NCBI RefSeq assembly: GCF_019279795.1
Contig: NC_056738.1
Coordinates: forward strand, 479,351,455 to 479,415,454
Source of the DNA: Protopterus annectens
Taxonomy: Eukaryota > Chordata > Ceratodontiformes > Protopteridae
Direction of reading: 5' to 3'
DNA length: 64,000 nucleotides
Shown piece after piece: positions 22,438 through 32,603 of the stretch. Within the stretch, counting starts at the first letter, position 1. Every line of letters starts with the position of its first letter. A program made the position numbers and the translations under genes. The notes below the pieces were generated by a model, which searched no databases, was not told where the DNA came from, and worked only from the letters and a program-made list of their open reading frames with translations.

Positions 22438-23886
22438 TCACTGTGAGCACAGCCTTTCAACTTCTTCTTCACAGCTATAAAACTTCTTGAAAATGTCTGT
22501 TGGACAGCCATTACACTCAAACCATCGCCGTAGAGTGGCAAGAGCCTTTAAAGCATCAGCCTTAGTAGGAAGACTATCTATAAGATCCTCACCATCACTT
22601 TCATCACTGTCCTCTTCCTTATATACACAGGTCTCCATATTTCTTGCATGCATTTGAAGATCCAAAAGGACATTCTTTTCAAAATCAACAAATGTGCTGA
22701 GTTCGAGAGCATTTCTTTTCTCTGGTGCTTTGCTGTTATGTTGGGATATCAGTTCCTTTGTTTGTTTGTGAAATCCAGACTCAATAAAGCAATTTTCAAT
22801 TAATGAAGATGATACTTTTTCCCAAGCAGCAGCAATCATATGAACAGCATCTAGTATTGTAATACTATTTGCTATTTTACTAAAAGACTTATCTGTCTCA
22901 CACTTTATAGCACGCATTTTGCCAAGAAGCCGGTGTGAGTAATTGCATTTGAAATCCTGAATAATCTTTGTGTTTAGTAGGGACACAGAGGACAATATCT
23001 GAGGAGGTAGAAAGAACAACTTCACATTATTCATTTCAATGTCTTCATGAACAGCATCGTTATTTAAAATTAGCAATACACTACGATTTTGTCTTCCCAT
23101 TTCTTGATCAAATTCCAGCAGCCACTCAGAAAAGGAGGAAGACGTTATCCAGCCATTTGTACTGCCTCTATAAAGTGCTGGCAAAGTCTTAATGTTTACT
23201 CCATAGAAACAATGAGGTGCAACGTATTTGCTAACAACCAAAGGTTTTACTTTTTCTGTACCACAAGAATTAACACATAAAAGAATGGAAATGCATTCCT
23301 TCAGTTTTCTTGAAGAACTGTTCTGAATTTCTGGAATCATTCTAAATAGCAATGTGGTTTCATCACAGCCAAAGATATTTTCAGGTGAGTAAGACTTTAA
23401 CACTTCAGGCAAGGTTTCAGCAATCCAGTCATCTGGTGACAGTTCATTTAAGTAAGCAGTCTGTGGGTTATGCCTTTGACCAAAACAAACATTGTTTCTA
23501 CGTTTCCACCTGACCAGCCACCCAATACTAGGAACAAATTCCTGACCCATTACTTCTGCTAGCTCTTTTGCTTTCTGAAGCAGCATGGGTCCAGTAATAT
23601 CCCATGTTTTAGTCCGTGCAATATGAAACCAACACAAAAGAGCTTCATCTATGCTGCTGTATTTGGACTCTCTTCTCCGTTTTCTCTCCTTATTTGCTGT
23701 CCCACTGCACCATTCAGCCAGAAGTTTTTCTTTGTTTTTGCAAATCCTTGAGATCTGAGGCTGAGAAACTTGGAAGCGCCTAGCAATCTCAGACTGTGAC
23801 ATCTTAGACTCATCTAGTATCTCTAACACTTGTATCTTCTCAGCAAGGGAAAGAGCATGAAGCTTCTTCTTTCCATGCAGTTCCAT
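22438..23886 (-). CDS. TIGD3, domesticated pogo transposase-derived protein
   Basis: 482 residues, uninterrupted. The N-terminus (MELHGKKKLHALSLAEKIQV) and the helix-turn-helix (MSQSEIARRFQVSQPQISR) match the tigger-derived TIGD3 proteins. A CENPB-type second DNA-binding domain follows at about 72-140 (DEALLCWFHIARTKTWDITG, PSIGWLVRWKRRNNV), then a DDE-like domain at about 165-345. The C-terminus has the family signature LPTKADALKALATLRRWFEC and EEEVERLC. Of the three catalytic acids only D175 (GCDETTLL) remains; the other two positions are N275 and N305. It should bind DNA in the nucleus but not transpose. The start is chosen at 23,886, where similarity begins. The open frame runs 38 codons further, but those are hydrophobic and lie across an acceptor splice site. 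TIGD3 is single-copy in tetrapods (family knowledge); its function is unknown. Confidence 0.92.
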   Translation of the reverse strand: MELHGKKKLHALSLAEKIQVLEILDESKMSQSEIARRFQVSQPQISRICKNKEKLLAEWCSGTANKERKRRRESKYSSIDEALLCWFHIARTKTWDITGPMLLQKAKELAEVMGQEFVPSIGWLVRWKRRNNVCFGQRHNPQTAYLNELSPDDWIAETLPEVLKSYSPENIFGCDETTLLFRMIPEIQNSSSRKLKECISILLCVNSCGTEKVKPLVVSKYVAPHCFYGVNIKTLPALYRGSTNGWITSSSFSEWLLEFDQEMGRQNRSVLLILNNDAVHEDIEMNNVKLFFLPPQILSSVSLLNTKIIQDFKCNYSHRLLGKMRAIKCETDKSFSKIANSITILDAVHMIAAAWEKVSSSLIENCFIESGFHKQTKELISQHNSKAPEKRNALELSTFVDFEKNVLLDLQMHARNMETCVYKEEDSDESDGEDLIDSLPTKADALKALATLRRWFECNGCPTDIFKKFYSCEEEVERLCSQ

Positions 23887-23894
23887 TATATAGT

Positions 23895-23935
23895 TCCAAA
23901 GCTCTGAAAATATAATGAAATAAATGTAAATTACA
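23895..23935 (-). other. probable 3' splice site before the TIGD3 coding exon
   Basis: On the minus strand, cattatattttcag followed by AGCTTTGG places an acceptor at 23,904-23,905, 17 bp upstream of the chosen ATG. This implies a 5' non-coding exon further right on the plus coordinate, as in mammalian TIGD3. It also argues against using the longer upstream open frame. Confidence 0.6.
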
Positions 23936-24249
23936 TTTAAAATAAATAAAAGAGGTAGAAATATACAATGAACATAAACACATATCACCTCTAGCAGCAA
24001 TTTCTTGGTTTAACTGGTAACTAATTTTGCTAAGAGGAATGCAACCAGGATACCAGGCAATTAAATACAAAAAAAAAATCAATAAACACTGAGCATTCCA
24101 ATGAGAGAGAATCATTCCTTAAGGGTACAAGTCTATATGGTATTTTCAGTTTTCCCTTAATAAATACGTAATTTTATACCTATACATATATGTCAGCATT
24201 ACACCAAATGAGAAAGCAGACGTCTACACCAAATTTTAGTAGATGTCTT

Positions 24250-25890
24250 AGATGTGCTCTCCAAGTCAAACAACACTACATCCTCTGGTCCCCGTAACAT
24301 CCTAGGATGCTTCTTAAAATATCCTGAATCAAGATCTGTCAGGTCCACTGGCGTCAGACTTTAATCACAGCCTCCAGACAGGCTTTGTGCCATGCAAACT
24401 GAGGAAAATTACAGTCATCCCTCTGCTCAAGGGCAGTCCATCAATGGATCCTGGGAACTACAGACCCATAAGTCTAACTAGCCTCATATGCAAAACCATG
24501 GAAATAATTATCCTGGATATGATTAATAACATAGTAAGCCTTCAGACATTGGATCCAATGCAGTTTGGTTTCATCAAAGGCAGATCAAGCCTACTCTAAT
24601 TGATGGACTTCTTTGAAAAGGTCACCAAGGCAATGAACGAGAACAAAACAGTGCATAATGTTTACCTTGACCTGGCTAAGGCATCTGATACAATACCCCA
24701 CTCAAGCACTGTAAACAAACACAAAGAATTAAGCATAAACACTTATGTTACACGTTGGATAGCCAGCTGACTCCCACATAGAACCCCAGGAAGTTAGAAT
24801 AGGAGAGGCCATCTCCACACAGAGGCCAGTCATTAGTGGAGTCCCTCAGGTTTCTGTGCTGTGTCCACTCCTCTTTGGCATTTACTTCTCAGAAGTCAAA
24901 GTCAGTGTCAAGAGACTGCTTTGTTGGCCAAGTTTGCAGACAACTGCAAACTTGGAGCAGTCACAGAATCCCCCCAAGCCACTAACACACTACAGGAAGG
25001 ACCAACACAGATTAATGGCGGGTGCCAAAGTCATGGCTTAAAACTCAAAGTCAAGAAATGCATAATAATACTCTTGGGAAACTTAGCCACCATAGGAAAT
25101 CATCTCATTGATAACACCTCCCTAAGAGTGGAAGCAGTAGTAAGGTATTTAGGGACTCGTGTAGATAACATGGCTTTCAACAAAAACATGTCTAAGGTAC
25201 TAAACAAATTATTCTATGTTGCTCAACCTAGAGAAAGGGCATATCATCTAGGTCCAAGCAGGGCACTGCTCTTCTGTACTTGGCCCTCTTTGAACCCATC
25301 ATTGAAAAAAATACCCTTTTTGGTAGATACCTAACCAGGCACATGCAGCAACTGGAACATCCACAGAGGCTCCTCACAAAAAGAATACAGGGCCTAAACA
25401 ACATGTCCTATCAGATTGCCCCACAGCCCTATCTCTATACTCTGTTTCTTAAAGACTGTTGAGAAGCATACAAGGAATCCTTGTATCCCACCCTGATTGA
25501 CCTTTTGCACACCTGCAAAACCAACAGCATCAAAACTACTTGATCTAGGGATGTAATCTTTGCCTGAGATATAAACAGGATATGTTGGAGGGACAGGTGT
25601 TTTTCTTACAGAATTCTACTACTCAGGAACAATCTTCCCATCCATGTGAAACAGAATTTTTTCCTAACCCTATTCAAGCATAGCCTGGACCACTGGATGG
25701 GAAATCAGAAATTCACCCTAGTCTATTATGTCATTAATGAACATAGGTAGCCTATAAATTGTATCCTAGCTAACATATACCCCTTAAAATAACCTCTAAT
25801 GCACAAAAACTTGCAGGACACATTTGGAATACATGACTAGGCTTATAAGGGCCCCAGTGGTTGTTAACCTAGTATACATCTATGAACCTA
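24250..25890 (+). mobile_element. CR1/L2-type LINE, 5'-truncated, decayed RT
   Basis: Recognisable reverse transcriptase blocks in shifting frames: PGNYRPISLTSLICK, TLDPMQFGFIKGRSSLL, YLDLAKAS.TIPHSS, GVPQVSVLCPLLFGIYFSEV and LKVKKCIIILLG. The 3' end has the subfamily tail ggcttataagggccc followed by atgaacctatg near 25,870-25,885. Many indels and stops are present, with the first near 24,600. It starts mid-ORF2, as 5' truncation would produce. It lies just upstream of the TIGD3 coding exon and so probably within its intron. Confidence 0.85.
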
Positions 25891-27985
25891 TGTCAGATGT
25901 AGCAGCAATTTTCTGTGGTAACTGCTTAACTAGCTATGATAAGAGAAAGAAAGCCAGAATAATAAGCAATGACATACAGCCAGTCCTCTAGAAATAAGGT
26001 TGAATTTCAGCTGGAAATCTGAGTTGGAAAAAAGGCCTGCAACAGAAAAAACCTGACCACAGACAGAACAGTTAAGTGAATGACGGGAGAGATTAAACAT
26101 TTCAGTTCATTACAATCTATTGGAGACAGAATTTATTAACAAACACTGAGCACTGTGATGTAAACCCCTGATGTCATTGTAAAACCAGTTACTGATCTAA
26201 AAACTAAATGGTGAAAAAGAAAGAGAAAGAATTGCATCAAGCAATGACTTATCAAAGAAGGTTAAGAATACAGTATGATGTAGCCTTCTCTGCAGATGGT
26301 CCACTCCAAGTGTCCTAAAAGCCACAAATTATAATTTGCAAAAGTCAACCATTCACCTCTGGGGACAAATGAGGGGAGGAGCAACACAAGGTAAGCATCC
26401 ACAGTGGAACTCCCAATAACACCAATTGTAACCTATATAATGTTAAAAGAAATACTATATTGACCAGTTATGTTTATCTTAAGTTACTACAGTGAAATTA
26501 ATAAGAGTCAGCACTCAGACAAACAAAAAAAAAAAAAAAAAAAACCTGTAGGCAAGCCAAACAACTGAATTACTGGAGCTTAAAATAATACTGTTCTGTA
26601 TAAACTCATAACATATTCATTAATAACCCATCAAATGAGATGATAATTAGCAACTTATAACCTTGCCATAACCAGCTGTAGCATACTGTTGTTTAGTAAT
26701 AGCTATATTTCTGCGGGTTTCAGAGAGGGAGGTCTGAAGTATTGGAGATCATGTAAGGAACATAGATAGTAGTGGATAAAATCTCTCCATGCATGGTCAT
26801 TGTTTAGAGTCAATAAATGGACAATTTATGTTTTTGTGTATGCGGGGAGGGGGTGCTGTGTTTAGTTCAGGGAGCATACTGTCAAGAACATTGGTAAGAG
26901 AGTGTCTGCATTATTATTTCATACATTTTCTAATGGTGCATAAAAATACAGCTATGTTTTCTTATTAAGTTGCAAAAAAATGTAATTCACACTGCATGGA
27001 CTGACTACATTACATTTTATTAAAACACAAAATAAATATTCTGTGCAACATAATTACAGTAATGTAAAGAATAGTCACTCAGTAACACCAACAACAGAAT
27101 TAAGAACAAACAGGAAACATTACATATGTGACATGATGGCAAACCAGACAAAATAAAAGCAGCATCTCATTTGACAAGCTCAGTACAGTAATCACTGCCT
27201 GTGATAAACATTTCTTTGTTGGTAAAGTGGACATGACTCTCTCACTAATATAATCACTAGTTTCAATAATGCTTATCAAAAATGCAGCATGACATGTGGA
27301 CATCAAAGTCAGAATGGCCCAATGACATTAGAGCTGCATTTTTACGCCACCTGGACTATATACAATATACCAGGGTCAGTGCTGTGGATTCAGATATGTA
27401 CAAGTTTATAAGATTTACTACAGCAGGTACAGCTGAAATGTGGAACTCAGATGATATTATTTATCATTTTCCTAGTCATATTTCCTGCCTGAGGTTTACA
27501 TAATTTCCCTTACATCTAAAAGTTGGAGACTGCTAGCAGGGATGAGCACCTAAGGTGCACACTACACGCAATTATGTGGTGAAGGAGTTTCTACAATACA
27601 ACCACAAAGCACTGTTTGACAATCTTCGGTTTTCAGAACCTAGTCCGCTACAAAAGGAATTTATTAGTAGAATGGCTAAATTCTTACCCATTTCATACGA
27701 AAATGTTCAGAGTGGCTGACATAATAATTTAGTGAGTTAAAAATGGCAATGTGCTTATGACCCAGTACATACCTTTACAGTGGTTGCTGTGGCTAGTCTG
27801 TCTCTCTTCCAGCTGCAAGGATGGACAGACAATGACTAAGAAACAGCAAAGGTGAGTGTAATGTGTGAATGACTTCTCATAAGAGACAAGGACCTGTTTA
27901 CTATTATCACAAACAACCAGACACTTAACATGCATTTTTTCTTTGCAAGGAAAACTCAGGCTCTTGGTTACCTCAAACATATTTT
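25891..27985. other. no recognisable gene
   Basis: AT-rich sequence with a poly-A run at 26,523-26,544. Short open frames only. Confidence 0.5.
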
Positions 27986-27989
27986 ATCC

Positions 27990-28205
27990 ATCAGCTGGCA
28001 TAGAGGACTAAGGCTGTAAACTGTTAATGAGCTACTTCTTGTGGTACAGGGTTAGATTCCCTCAGTCTTCATTTGCTTACAGTGTTACATTTAGACAGTT
28101 AATTAACCACACAGTGCTTTAGGGCAGTTAGGAATTTAGGCTAGAATCCTCCTAAAAGGTCTCCTGAATTGCATATCCAGTAACTACCTACGAACCTATT
28201 TAAAA
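27990..28205 (+). mobile_element. old tRNA-derived SINE with LINE-like tail
   Basis: The head has gctggcatagaggactaagg (A-box-like) and acagggttagattccctc (B box) about 35 bp apart. The tail holds gggcagttaggaatttagg and ends ctacctacgaacctatt, recalling the CR1-type LINE 3' ends here. It is more diverged than the copy at 34,215. Confidence 0.5.
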
Positions 28206-29120
28206 GGAATCAATACAAAATGATAACCATTTAGACTAGTAAGAAGACAGAAGGGACAAAGGAGAGAGTGGCTGATAGTATTGATGCCAGGAGCTGGATT
28301 TCAAACTTCTACAATTACGTTGATCTTCTCATACAAATGCACTATCACTGCTGAACTTTTTCTTCACTTGGCTTGGTACTGTACCTGTATATGGGAAGCG
28401 ATGACCTAGTTAGGGAGCTCATAACTACCAATGGCTTCTCTAAGCCTTCAAATGATCAGACACTGCTTTTTTGATTTTTTCACTGTCTCTCTTTCCCCAT
28501 TTCTAAGTTGTCATGTTTACTTTTGTACACTTTGAAGGGACTGCTTAAGCAAGAAGAGTAAACTTTATTTTTCTTTTGTTATTTTTGATTAGAATGGTTG
28601 TAAAATAAGCACCCACTACTGTGGGTTACAAGGAAGGACAGAACAGATTCATAGGGTAGATTGTTTTAAAATTAACGATTCTAAAAATTCAGCAGCTATT
28701 TAGGAAGATCAAACACTACTTCCGCAGCACAACAACAAAAGCCCAGCTCAATACAGAACTGTACTTACTCCAATACAAAATGCCATGACCAAACAAAGGG
28801 AATCACACCAGTGCAAAGAAACTGCAAAAGGAGTGAGGTAACATGGGATACCACAGGACAGTAACAAAAACAGTAAAGAGCTGGACACTGGAAAATGCAT
28901 AAAGAATGAGTTACGGTGTAGGGAAGTACACAAATAAGCACAAAGACATAAGGGCAGGGCAGCATAAGGATGGTAAACAGAAAAGTAACCTAAGCAGGAA
29001 AAAGTAGGTGCAGGTGAAAAGGAAGATGTGAAAAACCAAAGAAGGGAAGCAAGATGCAACAGCTCCGCAGCACAAAGTGATGAACCATGCTCATGTCCCA
29101 GATGGCACATGGTCACTTAG
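28206..29120. other. no recognisable gene
   Basis: No domain is found. The minus-strand open frame at 29,116-28,748 (122 codons) is Cys/Leu-rich without a recognisable family. Confidence 0.5.
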
Positions 29121-30260
29121 CATAGAATCATAGTTTACTGGGCTATTGACCTGGAGGTCATTTCAAGCCTAGCAAATTCATCCCAATGTATGCAGGACTG
29201 CATTTAATAATGACTGCCCATGTCCAGGAGGGATGTGGGTACTATCCCCGATAAGTATTTTTGATGCCCCATCCACTCATCCAGGTTCCTCTTGAACAGT
29301 GTCATATAGGTGCACTGCTTCACATGAATTTGCAGCCTCTTCCAAATATGCAGCAGTTACTAGGAAACAGATCTGTCCGTCCAGCATGTCCTATTTAAAT
29401 TGCAGGCCATATTTAGGCCCCTGGAATGGGTAGCTCTAGTCCCGTTTGATTTGTGGATATGCAGCACGTTCATTAGGTTTGGGTCTGAGATTTCTCTGTA
29501 AGCCAGGCATAAGTCTACCCTAAGAAGTCGACACGATACAGACTATAGTGACAGGGACTTTAGTCGGTCTGTGTATGCACGTGCTGGTGTCCCTTGATCT
29601 TCTTTGTTAGAAACCTGTGAAGTCTCTCCAGTTGTTGCAGGTGCTTTGTATGGTACATGCCGAATAGGGCATTATACTCAATTATGGGCAGGATTAGTGC
29701 CGAGTATAGAGGGGGTTATAAGGATGGCCGCTGTGGTACAGTGGTTAGCATTGCCGCTCCACAGCAAAAGGTTCTCCGGTTCGGTCCTCAGCTGGGGTGC
29801 CTTCTGTGCAGAGTCTGCATGTCCTCCCTGTGGTCATGTGGGTTTCCTCCGGGTGCTCCGGTTTCCTCCCACATCCCAAAGACATGCTGTAGGCGGACTG
29901 GACACGCTAAATTGGCCCTAGATGTGAGTGTGTGTGTATGTGTGCCTTCTGTGGAAGGTTGGAAACCGGGCTGGCAACTCGACACCGTAAAACTCCACTG
30001 CCAATCATAAGTGGACAAGTGATCCGCTGTGGCGACCCCTAACCGGGAAAAGCTGAAAAAAGAAGAAGATAGAGGGGGTTATAACCTCCTTTGCTCTCAA
30101 GGCGATGCCTTTACTAATGACATAGGTTATGCAGAAAGGCTTCCTTACTACAGTAGACACATGGAGGTCAAAGTTAAGGTTGCAGCCTACTTGTCATCCC
30201 AGATCCTTTACCATTTAATGAGTACTTAGGATATTGTTGTTCATCTGATAGTGTGAACTT
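29121..30260 (-). mobile_element. CR1-type LINE 3' part, interrupted by a V-SINE
   Basis: The minus strand ends in the classical CR1-like octamer (atgattctatg, from 29,130 down). Moving upstream, the terminal ORF2 region (aggaacctggatgagtgg, gcctggcttacagagaaat), the stretch around gtaccatacaaagcacctgc, and at 30,250-30,180 the block for DSNLNFDLHVSTVVRK follow. It parallels the LINE at 62.6-64 kb but with a different tail octamer, so it belongs to another subfamily. It is split by the V-SINE at 29,722-30,068 and carries many stops. Confidence 0.75.
29722..30068 (+). mobile_element. full-length V-SINE inserted in a LINE
   Basis: Head ggccgctgtggtacagtgg with B box ctccggttcggtcctc, conserved centre ctccggtttcctcccacatc followed by ccaaagacatg, and 3' end gcgacccctaaccgggaaaa followed by a gaaaaaagaagaag tail. 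A perfect 16-bp target duplication atagagggggttataa flanks it (29,706-29,721 and 30,069-30,084). It is in opposite orientation to the host LINE. Confidence 0.92.
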
Positions 30261-32603
30261 GATTGTTACAGAAGATGGGTTGGAATGAGTGGTTCATGCT
30301 GGTTTATCTCTCCCGGTAGGAGAGTGGTGGCCTGGTCCACTAAATGCAGACACCTGCAAGAGTGTGGCAAGTATGGAATGCAATATATTAGTGATGGGGT
30401 GATAACCATGGTAGCAGATCAAAGAACTACAGAAGCAAATGCAGACATCGCAGCCAAGAAGGGGGTGGAAATACAGGAACATAAAAAAAAATTCCAACAG
30501 AAGATGACAGCAATACCCCTAGCACTCAGCTCCCACCTGTAAATTAAACAAATGGGCTCATGAGTGGGCAGATCTCCTCCCCAGTCACAGCATAGACTCA
30601 TCCATGTTTTCATGGTTAGAGCCAGTTTATGGTCATGTGAGGGTGTGGACTACAAGAAATACAAAAAAAAATGAAAGGTAGTAGGATAAGGTTTTACAGA
30701 ACAGGTTGGAGGAAAAGAGAAGATGAGGTGCGTAGGGTGTGGAGCAGGGGGTTGGTTCAAAAACTCTGGTGTGGATGGCCTGAACAAGAATACAAGAGAT
30801 GTAGAGGAAAATATGGGACCTTTAAAAAGTAGAAGGTTGTCTAGTCATAGAAGTGGCACAGAAGAGGGGAGAGCAGACGTACAACTAAGAAGACTGGGTT
30901 GGGAAGGCTAAGAGCAGGGAAGGCAAAAGAAAACAGAACACGATCAGAAATCACAGCAGTACAGACAAAAAATACAATGGACATAATAGAACAGGGAAGC
31001 AGTGTGACAGATAACAGGCAGGACATAAGTAAGTAAGAGAAGGCAGAACAAGGTAGAGTAATCAAGATAAAGTTGTCAGGCAGCAGAGAATCATGGTAAA
31101 TGTGCAAGGAAAAGGATGTTATGAGAAAAAAGTGAGGCAAGATCAGAGGTAGAATGATAAAAAGCAAAAGCAAAGGGACTGCATGGTGGAAAGAGACAGA
31201 AAGGAAAGAAGCGTTTAGCTTGAAGGGAGACTGAATTGGGAATGACTAGTCTGGAAGGGGACAGGAGAGGAAAAGAAACAGGGTAGCAAGCATGCATAGC
31301 ATAGGAGGGCAAGAAGGAATAAATATAGATGTTAGTTGTGGGTGAAACTACTTATAATGTTAGGTATGGAGGGAGAAGAGGAAAGGAAAAGCTTAGAAAA
31401 ACACAAAATGATCTTGAGCCTTACCTTGCCAGGGAAGGATCACCAGTGACTATGATGGATACAAAGGGAGATGAATGGCCTCATACAGTGGTAACCATGG
31501 AAACTAATGACCTAGCAGAAGAGACTGGAATAATGCATGCACTTCTGGAGGCCTTATGTGGAAAGACAGGTCACAGCGCTGGAAAGCTTACAGAGGATGG
31601 CAAGGGGAACACAAGGTGTAACATATGAGGAAAGCAAAGGAAGCAAGAAGAAAGCACTAAAAGAAAAATGTGACAGAAATCACACTAGAAAAAAAGTACA
31701 TGACAAGGAAAATGGCACATGCCCACAATTTCAAAATACTACAGTTTAATCCAGGTAAAACAAAACGCTTTTTTTTTCAGAAACAAACTAGCAATGTAGA
31801 GTGTTCATTCGGCCAGGAACAGAATGAAAGAAGGTGGAAGAGCTGTTTTATGGGCTAGCAGCAAAACCTGACATGCAAAACAGTCACTGCCACCTTATTT
31901 ATGGTGTACTGCATTATATGAATGCACCAACTAATATGCCTTGGACAACAGTAGCAGCAAAGTCCCATCTTGGGTTCGGCTGTAAATATAATTTTTAATG
32001 ACTGATAAGGTATGGACTGAAGACCAGGTGACCACTTTATACATGTCCTGATGAGCCCACTTTGAAGAAGCCTGCTGCTGAAGTAGTACCACTCACATCA
32101 AACATGATCTGATATGACCTGATAAATGCCTTGCCTGCAGGATCACAGCAAAAAGCAATGCAACTGCTAACAATTTAGAAAAAGTTAATTTTTACTCTGC
32201 CAGGTCTAACTTAACTGAAACAAAGGAACCAATGAAAAGTGTTAAGATATCACCTATCCATGTAGAACCAAAGTTACTTCTGGAAGCCTGATAATGGAGA
32301 AGTGCCTCTACTCTGAAAATAAGGGAATAAAGGAGGCAACTGAAGGTTGTTTAAGTGCTGTGTCAGACATGACTTAGGGCACAAAGAAAAGATTAGTAAT
32401 CAAAGGAAATATCACTGTCAACAACAATAAAAAGTTCTAAGCATGTGAAGGCTTGCAGTTCAGTAACTCTTCAGAAGCACTTCTTTTAGGAGTAAAACCA
32501 AAAAGCAAAATAAAAATGGAAAACATAGTTTAAGGGAGGTGAATGAGATGCATCAAAATGAGCATCAGACAAAAATTTTAACATAAAATAAATAAAAACA
32601 AAA
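30261..32603. other. no recognisable gene; long purine-rich stretch
   Basis: From about 30,640 to 31,860 the plus strand is strongly A+G-rich over more than 1 kb (many agga, gaag and gggaa words). No domain can be recognised in the open frames on either strand. I see no terminal repeats that would make this an element. Confidence 0.5.

Noticed and set aside
23887-24000. 38-codon N-terminal extension of TIGD3
   Set aside because: The extra residues are hydrophobic and unlike the family, and a splice acceptor (ttttcag/AG) lies between them and the conserved start, so they are intron sequence.
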